Shown here in pieces: positions 51,075 through 59,049 of a stretch of 64,000 bases of DNA. A program made the position numbers and the translations under genes. The notes below the pieces were generated by a model. The model was not told the origin of the DNA and made no database searches. It saw nothing but the letters and a program-made list of their open reading frames with translations. Source of the DNA: Paenibacillus sp. HWE-109 (GTDB lineage Bacteria > Bacillota > Bacilli > Paenibacillales > NBRC-103111); the NCBI RefSeq assembly GCF_022163125.1, contig NZ_CP091881.1, positions 5,518,001-5,582,000 of the forward strand, written 5' to 3'. Each line of letters opens with the position of its first letter. The stretch's first letter is position 1.

Positions 51075-51104
51075 TTGACATGCTTATCATCAGAACCGTA
51101 TAAT
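51075..51104 (+). promoter_or_regulatory. Sigma-A promoter of amtB
   Basis: A perfect -35 TTGACA (51075-51080) and perfect -10 TATAAT (51099-51104) are 18 bases apart, about 40 bases before the start codon. Confidence 0.8.
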
Positions 51105-51145
51105 TGGTGCAAAAGAACGCTTGCATTATGAGGAGAGATCAGAGA

Positions 51146-52438
51146 ATGGATGCAATCCAACAGCTTTCCAGCGGCCTAGATACCATTTGGGTGGTTCTGA
51201 CTGCTGCCATGATTTTATTGATGGAGGGCGGCTTCGCTTTGCTTGAAGCAGGCTTTGTACGACAAAAAAATGCCGTAAGTATTATTATGAAAGTGTTTGT
51301 TGACATCGCTTTCGGTGCACTTATTTTTTATTTCGTCGGATTTGGACTTATGTACGGGAAAGATGTTGCAGGATTACTGGGTACGACTGGTTTTTTCATG
51401 GGAGGGGATTTAACACACATCGTCTTGAATATCTCACATGAGACTTATTGGCTGTTCCAATGCGCCTTCGTTATCGCGGTTATCTCCATTGTATCGGGAG
51501 CTGTCGCGGAACGCATCAATTTCCGCGCCTATATCCTGTATACAATCGCAATGACAGGTATCATCTACCCGATTGCAGGCCACTGGGTCTGGGCCGTGGG
51601 CGGTTGGCTCGGCAAACTCGGCATGGTGGACTTCGCTGGCTCCGCTGTCATCCATGCACTTGGCGGATTCTCTGCCCTTGCAGCAGCGATGATCATCGGG
51701 CCGAGGATTGGCAAATTTTCAGCGGATGGAACAGCCAACATCGTCCCTCCCTCGAATTTACCACTCGCCTCGGTAGGCGCCTTCATTCTATGGTTCGGTT
51801 GGTTCGGATTTAATTCAGGCAGTACGTTGAGTGCGACGAACACTTCAATCGGCCATATTGCCGTGACCACGATGCTGGCAGCCGCCGCCGGAAGCGCAGC
51901 CTGCATCTTGTTTACCATGATGCGTTACCGCAAGGCCGATCCACCTATGGTGATCAACGGCGCGCTTGCCGGGCTGGTCGGTATTACCGCGGGTTGTGCT
52001 TTCGTTAGCGATGTAGCAGCAATCCTGATCGGAGCTATATGCGGAATTTCCATGGTTTATGCAACTGAAATCCTCGAGTCAAAACGCATTGATGATCCCG
52101 TCGGCGCATTTCCCGTACACGGTGTCAGCGGAAGCATCGGAACATTGGCCGTTGGGTTATGCGCCCAACCCGATGCTATCCGCGAAGGAACGGCTGGTTT
52201 ATTCTATGGCGGCGGCTTTAGCCTTCTAGGTGTTCAAGCATTGGGACTCGTTACCGTATGTATATGGGGCTTCGTGCTCACATGGGGCATCATGAAGTTG
52301 ATCAACCTCATCGTTCCCATCAGAGTCAGCCGTGACGAAGAGCTGGTAGGCTTAGATGTAGGAATCCACGGTGTTCCCGCCTACAGTCAAGAGGATGGCT
52401 TCCTGGATCTGCAGCAGCTGAAAAACGGCAAATCCTAA
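51146..52438 (+). CDS. amtB: Ammonium transporter
   Basis: A 430-residue membrane protein with about eleven spans. Conserved features: MEGGFALLEAGFVRQKNAV near the N-terminus, GSAVIHALGGFSALAAAMII, FNSGSTLSA, and PVGAFPVHGVSGSIGTLAVG with a His lining the channel. It conducts ammonium into the cell under nitrogen limitation. The ATG at 51146 has GGAGAG nine bases upstream. No PII protein gene (glnK) follows, which is unusual for amtB; a terminator comes directly after. A near-perfect nitrogen regulator box lies at the activator position. Confidence 0.94.
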   Translation: MDAIQQLSSGLDTIWVVLTAAMILLMEGGFALLEAGFVRQKNAVSIIMKVFVDIAFGALIFYFVGFGLMYGKDVAGLLGTTGFFMGGDLTHIVLNISHETYWLFQCAFVIAVISIVSGAVAERINFRAYILYTIAMTGIIYPIAGHWVWAVGGWLGKLGMVDFAGSAVIHALGGFSALAAAMIIGPRIGKFSADGTANIVPPSNLPLASVGAFILWFGWFGFNSGSTLSATNTSIGHIAVTTMLAAAAGSAACILFTMMRYRKADPPMVINGALAGLVGITAGCAFVSDVAAILIGAICGISMVYATEILESKRIDDPVGAFPVHGVSGSIGTLAVGLCAQPDAIREGTAGLFYGGGFSLLGVQALGLVTVCIWGFVLTWGIMKLINLIVPIRVSRDEELVGLDVGIHGVPAYSQEDGFLDLQQLKNGKS

Positions 52439-52451
52439 CCTGCTACAAACG

Positions 52452-52482
52452 AAAAACCCTTCCATAGCGGAAGGGTTTCTTT
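52452..52482. terminator. Bidirectional terminator between amtB and the next gene
   Basis: AAACCCTTCC pairs with GGAAGGGTTT around a 5-base loop, with T-rich sequence on both sides; serves convergent genes. Confidence 0.85.
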
Positions 52483-52485
52483 GTA

Positions 52486-52863
52486 TTAAGAGAGCAATTC
52501 TTCAATCTCATCGGGGATCGAGACGACATCGCCAGGTTTAGATTCATTCATAATTTGTCTGGCATGAGCAATTTCGGCACGCAGCATCCTTACTTGCTCC
52601 ATTGGTTTCTTCACATAATGAATATATTCGACAGCAAGATGATGGTCAGGTTTCTTGCCTGAGAACATGCGGCGAAGAGAAGACATCGTCTGATATGCGC
52701 GTTCTTCCTTCATTCGCTTGACTTCATAGCGCTCGACAACCTGTTCGATCTCTAAGACTTGCTGCTCCTTGCGAATAATGTAAGCTTCCAAGAAAGGAAA
52801 TACCTCTGCAGCTTTCCTAGGTGTTCTATGAGGATTTCCATCCGATCGCAAAGCATTCAGCAT
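52486..52863 (-). CDS. Hypothetical charged helical protein
   Basis: A 125-residue, strongly charged protein with no membrane span and no motif I recognise. A central Glu/Lys/Arg-rich stretch (about residues 25-60) and another near residues 75-105 look helical, possibly coiled coil, and the C-terminus is acidic (IPDEIEELLS). AGGTGG precedes two adjacent ATGs (52866 and 52863); the second has better spacing. It lies downstream of, and on the same strand as, the chemotaxis receptor gene, 79 bases away, so a link to signalling is possible but unproven. Confidence 0.6.
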   Translation of the reverse strand: MLNALRSDGNPHRTPRKAAEVFPFLEAYIIRKEQQVLEIEQVVERYEVKRMKEERAYQTMSSLRRMFSGKKPDHHLAVEYIHYVKKPMEQVRMLRAEIAHARQIMNESKPGDVVSIPDEIEELLS

Positions 52864-52942
52864 CATCAAACCACCTATCTTTCCATGTCAAGATTCATCA
52901 CAGTAATCTTATTTTACACTAAAAGAAGTGATTTGAGAACAC

Positions 52943-54466
52943 TTATTTCAAGATTAAATCGATTCCTACAACACCAATCGGGTTTCCCATGTCATCTATT
53001 ATCGATTTCGATAAGGTAATACACGGTTTTTTCGTGATAGCTGACACGTATTCTTGTGAAACGAAGAGCTCGCCTGCCATCGCACGCTTCCACCACTCTC
53101 TTCCTTTGCCATTAACTAACCCTGCCTCAGGCAAGGAAAAGATGAAGGTCCCATCGGCGCGATTCGACCAAATCGCTTCGACCCCCTCCGTTTTCTTCAA
53201 AACTGCACTCAATTGAGCAGCATGCTTAGTATCAGCGAGTGAAGTGATATCAGCTAATAAGACAAGAGAATTCAACATTTGCTTAATCTCTTGAATATTA
53301 ACATCAACGACGCCTTCTTTGTTGCGCAGCCCTACCGCTTGTATCGCTTGAATGAGCTCTGCGGAAGAGCGATCCAAGTTCTGATTAATCAATTGGAGCA
53401 TAGACACTTCTTGACGCTGCTTTTTCATCTGTTCCAAGGTATGTTCAACACTCGACATCGTCTCATTCATTAAATCAACCACCTGTCCAAGCGAGGTTCT
53501 TGTGCCCATAACTAACGAAGACTGCTGCTGCGTCGAGCTTGTCGTGCTTGCAACAAGGTTATTCACATGCAGAATGAGTGAGAAGATCGCGTCAATCTTT
53601 TCTTTCATGATCTTCATCTCGGCGATTCCAAGCGCTACGGAAGCCTTCTCTTCAGCAACAGCCGCGACAACTTGCCTAACACCACTCTCAATCGATTCGA
53701 GAATCTCTGAGGATTTGGTTACAGCATCATGACTTTGCGTTGCCAGCTTCTTAATTTCCTGGGCTACGACAGAGAAGCCCCGGCCTTGCTCTCCAGCGCG
53801 AGCCGCCTCTATCGATGCATTAAGGGCGAGCAGCGATGTTTGGGAAACGACTTCCGTAATAAACGTGTTAATTTCTTCTATCTTCGACGTATGCTCCGTT
53901 AAGTCCTGAATCTTCTTCTGCATCGTGTCATTATTCGTATGTAGATCTGTCATCACTTCATCTGTCGCATTCAACGAGCGGCAAACATCAACTACCGTAT
54001 CCTTGGTTTGTTCGCTTTCTTGATGCATATGTAAGGAGGAATCCAGGATTTGATCGGCTGCTGCCGCTACCTGCTGTATCGCCGCAAAAGCTTCCTGAAG
54101 CTGCCCGACGGCTTGATTGCTGCGGATTTTCAAATCTTCTTCCCCTTGAATGGAGGCATCAGCGATTTCTAGGAGATGTCCAATCGAGCGATTCACTTCT
54201 TCGACAGCCGCCGCTAAGCGATCCGCAACAACTTGGGATTCTTGGATAAATGTTCGGAATTGCTCTTGCTGATCTTGTTCAACACCAGCAGACTTTGAAT
54301 GTTTAAGACCGAACCAACTAAATACACCTATAAATAAAAAAACAGCCAATCCAGCAGCCGTAAACCATCGAGATTCCGTCACGAAGGCACTTACATTTAC
54401 AATCATACCAATAAAGATAAAAGCGTAGAACCAAACTCTCAGTTTCCGCTCGACCTGCATAAGCAA
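52943..54466 (-). CDS. Methyl-accepting chemotaxis protein with C-terminal sensor domain
   Basis: A 507-residue receptor. Two adjacent N-terminal spans (about residues 12-28 and 36-55) anchor it with almost no extracellular loop. The central part is an MCP signalling domain with the hairpin tip SQTSLLALNASIEAARAGEQ followed by GFSVVAQEIKKLA. After it, the last 130 residues (VEAIWSNRADGTFIFSLPEA and VGIDLILK at the end) resemble a Cache-type ligand-binding fold, and would lie in the cytoplasm. It should control CheA for flagellar behaviour in response to an internal signal. TTG at 54466 has GGGGGAG; an ATG at 54460 is the alternative. Confidence 0.86.
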   Translation of the reverse strand: MLMQVERKLRVWFYAFIFIGMIVNVSAFVTESRWFTAAGLAVFLFIGVFSWFGLKHSKSAGVEQDQQEQFRTFIQESQVVADRLAAAVEEVNRSIGHLLEIADASIQGEEDLKIRSNQAVGQLQEAFAAIQQVAAAADQILDSSLHMHQESEQTKDTVVDVCRSLNATDEVMTDLHTNNDTMQKKIQDLTEHTSKIEEINTFITEVVSQTSLLALNASIEAARAGEQGRGFSVVAQEIKKLATQSHDAVTKSSEILESIESGVRQVVAAVAEEKASVALGIAEMKIMKEKIDAIFSLILHVNNLVASTTSSTQQQSSLVMGTRTSLGQVVDLMNETMSSVEHTLEQMKKQRQEVSMLQLINQNLDRSSAELIQAIQAVGLRNKEGVVDVNIQEIKQMLNSLVLLADITSLADTKHAAQLSAVLKKTEGVEAIWSNRADGTFIFSLPEAGLVNGKGREWWKRAMAGELFVSQEYVSAITKKPCITLSKSIIDDMGNPIGVVGIDLILK

Positions 54467-54545
54467 CTGGCACTCCCCCCAAAAGGAACCTTAATGTTAG
54501 TTTTTGTTACATTATATCGAAAAAAAGAGGAGTTGGAAAGAAATA

Positions 54546-54578
54546 AAAAACAGAGATCTGATTAGATCTCTGTTTTTT
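54546..54578. terminator. Bidirectional terminator after the small spore protein gene
   Basis: AACAGAGATCT pairs with AGATCTCTGTT around a 4-base loop, flanked by an A-run and T-run. It ends the small gene at 54603 on the minus strand. Confidence 0.85.
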
Positions 54579-54602
54579 CCGTTCTTATGTTTGTGTATTT
54601 CG

Positions 54603-54713
54603 TTATTTGTTTTGGTTTTGGGTATTCGCTTGTTGTTGCTTGCTAGGTACCGAAGTTTCACTAGCAAATTCTACGTCTTGAGCTGCTTTTTTGTTGTTCT
54701 TGTTCTTAGCCAT
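54603..54713 (-). CDS. Short gamma-type small acid-soluble spore protein
   Basis: A 36-residue protein, missed easily because of its size. It begins MAKNKNNKKAAQDV, carries EFASET (residues 15-20), and ends in a Gln/Asn/Lys-rich tail. EFASET is the GPR protease cleavage motif of gamma-type SASPs (SspE), which store amino acids for spore outgrowth. Known SspE proteins have two such repeats and about 80 residues; this one has a single copy. AGGAGGTGA lies six bases before the ATG, and a sigma-G-like promoter lies upstream, both supporting a real forespore gene. Confidence 0.78.
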   Translation of the reverse strand: MAKNKNNKKAAQDVEFASETSVPSKQQQANTQNQNK

Positions 54714-54756
54714 GTTCAATCACCTCCTGTATGAATAGGTTCTCCCAAACAGGTTT

Positions 54757-54787
54757 TTTTATGTTACCGATGTGATGGAAATATTCG
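54757..54787 (-). promoter_or_regulatory. Sigma-G-like promoter of the small spore protein gene
   Basis: On the minus strand CGAATA (54782-54787; consensus TGAATA) and CATAAAA (54757-54763; consensus CATACTA) are 18 bases apart, the spacing used by forespore sigma factors F and G. Confidence 0.5.
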
Positions 54788-54799
54788 GCTAACAGGACA

Positions 54800-55450
54800 T
54801 TATAACGCTTTGGCTGGAGCTAGAATCTCATCCTTGAGTTGATTCCAGATGAGCTCTGTCACTTTACCTTGTCCCTCTTTAACAACAAAGACTTTCACCG
54901 TTTTTTTGCCCCATTCCTTATACACCTGATCTTTGGTATCAAAGTACAGATCGATCTTCTTGCCCTTTATCGCACTTCCGGTATCCGCTACAACGCCATA
55001 TCCATATCCGGGAATAAACAAAACCGTGCCGAGCGGGAAGACGCTGGTGTCTGCCGCTATGGTAGACAGCGCTTTATGATCCCGCTTCACCTTGATTCCA
55101 GAAAACGTAATGCCATATTCGGGATGATCTGGATTCTTGCCTGTAGATTCTTTACCTGCAAAATAACCTGTGGCTGTCACTTCAACAGCCTTGAGCTTGG
55201 ACAAATCCGAGTCTAGTTTCGGCACATACCGAAAATTGATTTGTTGCTGATGTTCTTGCGCGACCGGCAAGGAAATAGGCGCTATTTTCCCCGAATAGTC
55301 TATTCGCTGCGGCGTTTGTATATGGGTGACGGCGACTTCCGTCGTGTGGCTAGTGTGATGATTTGACTCTTGTCCGAACAGCGCAATGAGAACATTAACG
55401 ACCATCCATGCCCCCAACCATTTGGGTTGAGTGATTAATTGCAAAAACAT
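54800..55450 (-). CDS. 3D-domain protein (YuiC/YocH-like)
   Basis: A 216-residue protein with one N-terminal span (WLGAWMVVNVLIALFG) and a C-terminal 3D domain. The three-aspartate motif region reads VVADTGSAIKGKKIDLYFDT; the fold is that of lytic transglycosylases related to MltA and stationary-phase survival muralytic proteins. Upstream VEVTATGYFAG and the PLGTVLFIPGYG loop are typical. It probably cuts peptidoglycan on the outer face, perhaps in stationary phase or germination. The ATG at 55450 follows AGGGGAGG. Confidence 0.85.
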   Translation of the reverse strand: MFLQLITQPKWLGAWMVVNVLIALFGQESNHHTSHTTEVAVTHIQTPQRIDYSGKIAPISLPVAQEHQQQINFRYVPKLDSDLSKLKAVEVTATGYFAGKESTGKNPDHPEYGITFSGIKVKRDHKALSTIAADTSVFPLGTVLFIPGYGYGVVADTGSAIKGKKIDLYFDTKDQVYKEWGKKTVKVFVVKEGQGKVTELIWNQLKDEILAPAKAL

Positions 55451-55582
55451 TTTTTTAATACCTCCCCTACTATTGCAGGTTGTCCAGTTCATTTCAGCTT
55501 TAAACCTCCGTATGCAGACTCACTGATTAAGATGTCCTCCTTACGTTCCCTTATACATACCCTATTGGTGAAATTTGAAAAC

Positions 55583-55614
55583 AAAAAAAGCAGAGAAGAA
55601 GTTCTTCTCTGCTT
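55583..55614 (-). terminator. Terminator of thrS
   Basis: AAGCAGAGAAGAA pairs with TTCTTCTCTGCTT with almost no loop spacing, followed by TTTTTTT on the minus strand. Confidence 0.85.
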
Positions 55615-55632
55615 GAGGTTTAGGCGTGAAAA

Positions 55633-57567
55633 TTATATTTTTTTACTTATTTCTTCATTAATCATGGCAATCACTTCGTCAATTGGATGGGTTCCCAGAT
55701 CCCCTTGACCGCGTTTGCGGATAGACAAGCTTTCATTCGTTACTTCATTTTCACCAACTACGAGCATGAATGGAATTTTTTCCAATTGCGCTTCCCGAAT
55801 CTTATAACCGAGCTTCTCATTGCGATTATCGGCTTCCACCCGAATACCTGCTGCCAGCAAACGCTCCGTCACTTTATTGGAGAACTCTTCGAAGGCAGGA
55901 GAGACTGGAATTACTTTCGCTTGAATTGGCATCAACCAAGTTGGCAAGGCGCCAGCAAAGTTCTCCAGCAAGAAGGCAGTCATCCGTTCCATCGTACTGA
56001 TAATGCCTCTGTGAATAACGACAGGACGATGCTTCTGGCCATCTTCTCCTGTGTATTCCAATTGAAAACGCTCAGGCAGCAAGAAATCGATTTGTGCCGT
56101 CGAAAGCGTCTCTTCCTTCTTCAGTGCTGTTTTGATTTGTACATCAAGCTTAGGACCGTAGAACGCCGCTTCACCTTCCGCTTCAAAGAAAGGAAGACCT
56201 AATTCTTCCACTACCTCACGCAGCATGCGTTGGGAAGTTTCCCACATTTGATCATCCTGGAAATACTTCTCTGTATCTTTGGGATCGCGGTAGGAAAGAC
56301 GGAAACGGTAGTCCGTAATGCCGAAGTCAGCATACACTTGACGAATCAAGTTAACGACACGGGAGAACTCTTCCTTGATTTGATCCAAGCGGCAGAAAAT
56401 ATGCGCATCATTCAACGTCATCGCACGAACACGGTGAAGACCTGTTAACGCTCCGGACATCTCATAACGGTGCATCGTGCCAAGCTCTGCAATACGAATC
56501 GGAAGATCACGGTAGCTGCGCATATCGGTTTTATAGACCATCATATGATGCGGGCAGTTCATTGGACGAAGGACAAGCTCTTCATTGTCCATCACCATTT
56601 TGGGGAACATATCCTCGCTGTAATGCTCCCAGTGTCCGGAAGTTTTGTACAGTTCGACATTAGCTAATACAGGCGTGTACACGTGTTGGTAGCCCAAACG
56701 TTCCTCTAAATCAACGATATAACGTTCCATCGTACGTCTTAGTTTGGCACCGTTTGGCAGCCAAAGCGGCAGCCCTTGTCCAACTTCGCGGGAAAAAGCA
56801 AACATTTTGAGCTCTCTGCCCAATTTGCGGTGATCGCGTTTTTTGGCTTCTTCCAAGAGGTGGAGATGCTCGTCCAATTGCGCTTTTTTCGGGAATGCCG
56901 TGCCGTAAATCCGCTGCAGCATTTTGTTTTTAGCGTCTCCGCGCCAGTAAGCTCCTGCTACGCTAAGCAATTTGAAAGCTTTGATACGACCTGTGGAAGG
57001 CAAATGCGGTCCGCGGCAAAGGTCAAAGAACTCGCCCTGATCATAGATCGTTAGCACCGCATCTTCCGGTAAATCGCGAATCAATTCTAACTTAAACGGA
57101 TCTTCCAACTCTGTGAAAATACGAATCGCTTCTTCCCGGGATACAACACGGCGCGTAATTGCCAAGTTTTCACCCGCGATGCGCTCCATTTCCTTCTCGA
57201 TTTTCACCAAATCTTCCGGATTCAGAGGCGTTTCCAAATCGATGTCATAATAGAAACCGTCTTCAATGACAGGTCCGATTCCTAATTTAACGGCTTTCTC
57301 GCCATAGATGCGCTTGATAGCCTGCGCCATCAAATGCGCTGTGCTGTGACGATACATTTCTAATCCTGCTTCGCTATCCAACGTTAGAATTTCTACGTCT
57401 GCATCCTGCTCCAAGGCGAAGGAAAGATCGACTGATTTGCCGTTTACTTTTCCACCTACCGCATTTTTCTTCAAACCGGATGAAATCGACTCTGCAACTT
57501 GTTCAATCGTCGTTCCAACTGCATATTCTCTTACAGCACCATCTGGTAATTTAACTTGTACGACCAT
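55633..57567 (-). CDS. thrS: Threonyl-tRNA synthetase
   Basis: A 644-residue class II synthetase. In order: TGS domain (MVVQVKLPDGAVREYAVG), editing domain with RHSTAHLMAQAIKRIYG, a second additional domain, catalytic core with RPMNCPHHMMVYK (zinc ligand Cys), HRYEMSGALTGLHRVR, and a C-terminal anticodon-binding domain (LPTWLMPIQAKVIPVS). It charges tRNA-Thr. AGGAGG lies seven bases before the ATG at 57567; a longer frame from 57612 enters the T-box leader and is wrong. Controlled by the T-box upstream. Confidence 0.97.
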   Translation of the reverse strand: MVVQVKLPDGAVREYAVGTTIEQVAESISSGLKKNAVGGKVNGKSVDLSFALEQDADVEILTLDSEAGLEMYRHSTAHLMAQAIKRIYGEKAVKLGIGPVIEDGFYYDIDLETPLNPEDLVKIEKEMERIAGENLAITRRVVSREEAIRIFTELEDPFKLELIRDLPEDAVLTIYDQGEFFDLCRGPHLPSTGRIKAFKLLSVAGAYWRGDAKNKMLQRIYGTAFPKKAQLDEHLHLLEEAKKRDHRKLGRELKMFAFSREVGQGLPLWLPNGAKLRRTMERYIVDLEERLGYQHVYTPVLANVELYKTSGHWEHYSEDMFPKMVMDNEELVLRPMNCPHHMMVYKTDMRSYRDLPIRIAELGTMHRYEMSGALTGLHRVRAMTLNDAHIFCRLDQIKEEFSRVVNLIRQVYADFGITDYRFRLSYRDPKDTEKYFQDDQMWETSQRMLREVVEELGLPFFEAEGEAAFYGPKLDVQIKTALKKEETLSTAQIDFLLPERFQLEYTGEDGQKHRPVVIHRGIISTMERMTAFLLENFAGALPTWLMPIQAKVIPVSPAFEEFSNKVTERLLAAGIRVEADNRNEKLGYKIREAQLEKIPFMLVVGENEVTNESLSIRKRGQGDLGTHPIDEVIAMINEEISKKI

Positions 57568-57599
57568 CTTCGTTCCTCCTAGGTATTCATCATTTTGAA

Positions 57600-57882
57600 C
57601 GCAAAAAAGCACACATCATCCCATAAGGGACGAGTGCGCTCAACTCGTGGTTCCACCCTAGTTCAATTCACATGTTACCATTGCGGTAAGTGAATCCTCA
57701 TCAGCATTCGATAACGAGAATGACTCCGGTATTGTATACTATCCATCCTGCAGATCAGGCAGAGTTCCACGATACGGCTCCAAAGGGGTAAACAGTCCGA
57801 TTACTGAAGGAGATTGCAGCCTGGTCTCCTCTCTCTGAGCAGTTCTAACAGAAAGTTCATGTCTTTGTTCTAAACGCCTTCG
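57600..57882 (-). promoter_or_regulatory. T-box riboswitch of thrS
   Basis: On the minus strand the leader contains the Stem I distal motif CAGAGAGAGGAGACCAGGCT, a candidate specifier codon ACC (Thr) at 57787-57789 followed by CCTTTGGAGC, the antiterminator T-box GGGTGGAACCACG near 57645-57657, and a terminator (57603-57640) with GCGCACTCGTCCC pairing with GGGATGATGTGTGC before TTTTTT. Uncharged tRNA-Thr should favour antitermination. Coordinates of the 5' end rest on the promoter. Confidence 0.9.
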
Positions 57883-57888
57883 TTCATT

Positions 57889-57917
57889 ATTATAATTCGC
57901 TGCTTGCCCAAGGTCAA
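57889..57917 (-). promoter_or_regulatory. Sigma-A promoter of the thrS leader
   Basis: On the minus strand TTGACC (57912-57917) and TATAAT (57889-57894) are 17 bases apart. The -35 overlaps the last codons of ytxC. Confidence 0.8.
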
Positions 57918-58852
57918 GGGGAGAGTTGATCCTGTTTCTTCGCTTCACCCAGATAGATATCACATGTTCGACAATAAGCGCATACTGTTGTACGATCTTC
58001 AAAAATTTGTCGAATCGTCTTGATTATTGTCATATCCGGGTCTCGTGTATGAATATAGATGTTAGCAGGGGACACCGTGATTAATGTGCTAACGATCATA
58101 TCTTCAAAATTAATATCTTTTTCAAGCACTTCCATTTTAAAAGAAGCATCAAATTCATTAGCATCAATGAGCTCCAGCCGATCATTTAAAATAACAAATT
58201 CATGGCCTCCCTTGTGAATCAAATGAGCCACGGGAATCTTAGCTTCCTGAATGTAAACAAAGTACTGCAAGAGTGAAATAAACTCCTGGTATTGACGATC
58301 CATCATAAACTCATCGATCGCATACTCCGCAATTTCCCTTAACTCATCCAAATAATCTTGCATACGAAATAAAATAAAGCCATCTAAGCTTAATCGCGGC
58401 GCTTCTTCTAGGGCCAGCGCGAGCTGATCAGATAACACTTGTTTACGCCGCAAACGACCAGAAATGCTGCTCATAACGGGAGATTCCTCAATCGGAGTAT
58501 CCAGGTGCGTTTGCGTACAATAACCCTCGATAACATCTACATCTTCTTTGTTCTCATATTTAAACTCTTTGGTAATCAAATTTCGCAGCATATGAGACTC
58601 TTTGTCCATCATAATATGCTCAGCCAATGCATCTGCAAGCCCTTGTAAACATTTTTTGCGCATTGCAGACGCTTCCTCTTCATGAACATGCGCTTCAACA
58701 TGAATGGATGCATGGTTTTCAAATAATTCATAGTGAATCGTCCATTCACATTCAGCGATATGTAAAAGCTGCAGCTCACTTTCAATTTGAGCGGTTAGCG
58801 AACGTACATATGGTTCTATCGTATTCATCAACACAACTGCAAACAGTTCCAT
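57914..58852 (-). CDS. ytxC: Putative sporulation protein YtxC
   Basis: A 312-residue cytoplasmic protein. Sections such as LVHKGG-like HLIHKGGHEFVILNDRLELID and the C-terminal CAYCRTCDIYLG fit the YtxC family (PF08812), which in Bacillus also lies directly upstream of thrS and is considered sporulation-linked without a known biochemical role. The ATG at 58852 has AAGGAG and GAGG upstream. Its last codons overlap the thrS promoter. Confidence 0.85.
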   Translation of the reverse strand: MELFAVVLMNTIEPYVRSLTAQIESELQLLHIAECEWTIHYELFENHASIHVEAHVHEEEASAMRKKCLQGLADALAEHIMMDKESHMLRNLITKEFKYENKEDVDVIEGYCTQTHLDTPIEESPVMSSISGRLRRKQVLSDQLALALEEAPRLSLDGFILFRMQDYLDELREIAEYAIDEFMMDRQYQEFISLLQYFVYIQEAKIPVAHLIHKGGHEFVILNDRLELIDANEFDASFKMEVLEKDINFEDMIVSTLITVSPANIYIHTRDPDMTIIKTIRQIFEDRTTVCAYCRTCDIYLGEAKKQDQLSP

Positions 58853-59049
58853 GACCTCACTCCTTTCCATCTACTACATCCTCCTTTAAGAGTATATGGT
58901 CGATAAGAATCAGATATACAACGAACAATTTGCCATTTCTTTTCAGCATTTTTTGTCAAATCTTTCGTTAAAGTTATTCCAATCGGCAAGATATTCATGT
59001 TATGATACGGGTAATAGTGCTTAAGTAGCATATTTTGGAGTGGGTACCT

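Noticed and set aside
54504..54734. Hydrophobic plus-strand frame over the small spore protein gene
   Set aside because: It is the complement of the terminator and a Lys/Gln-rich gene; the minus-strand gene has a strong ribosome site and a family motif, this one has neither.
57739..58002. 87-codon minus-strand frame across the thrS leader
   Set aside because: It lies within the T-box RNA and overlaps the end of ytxC in another frame.
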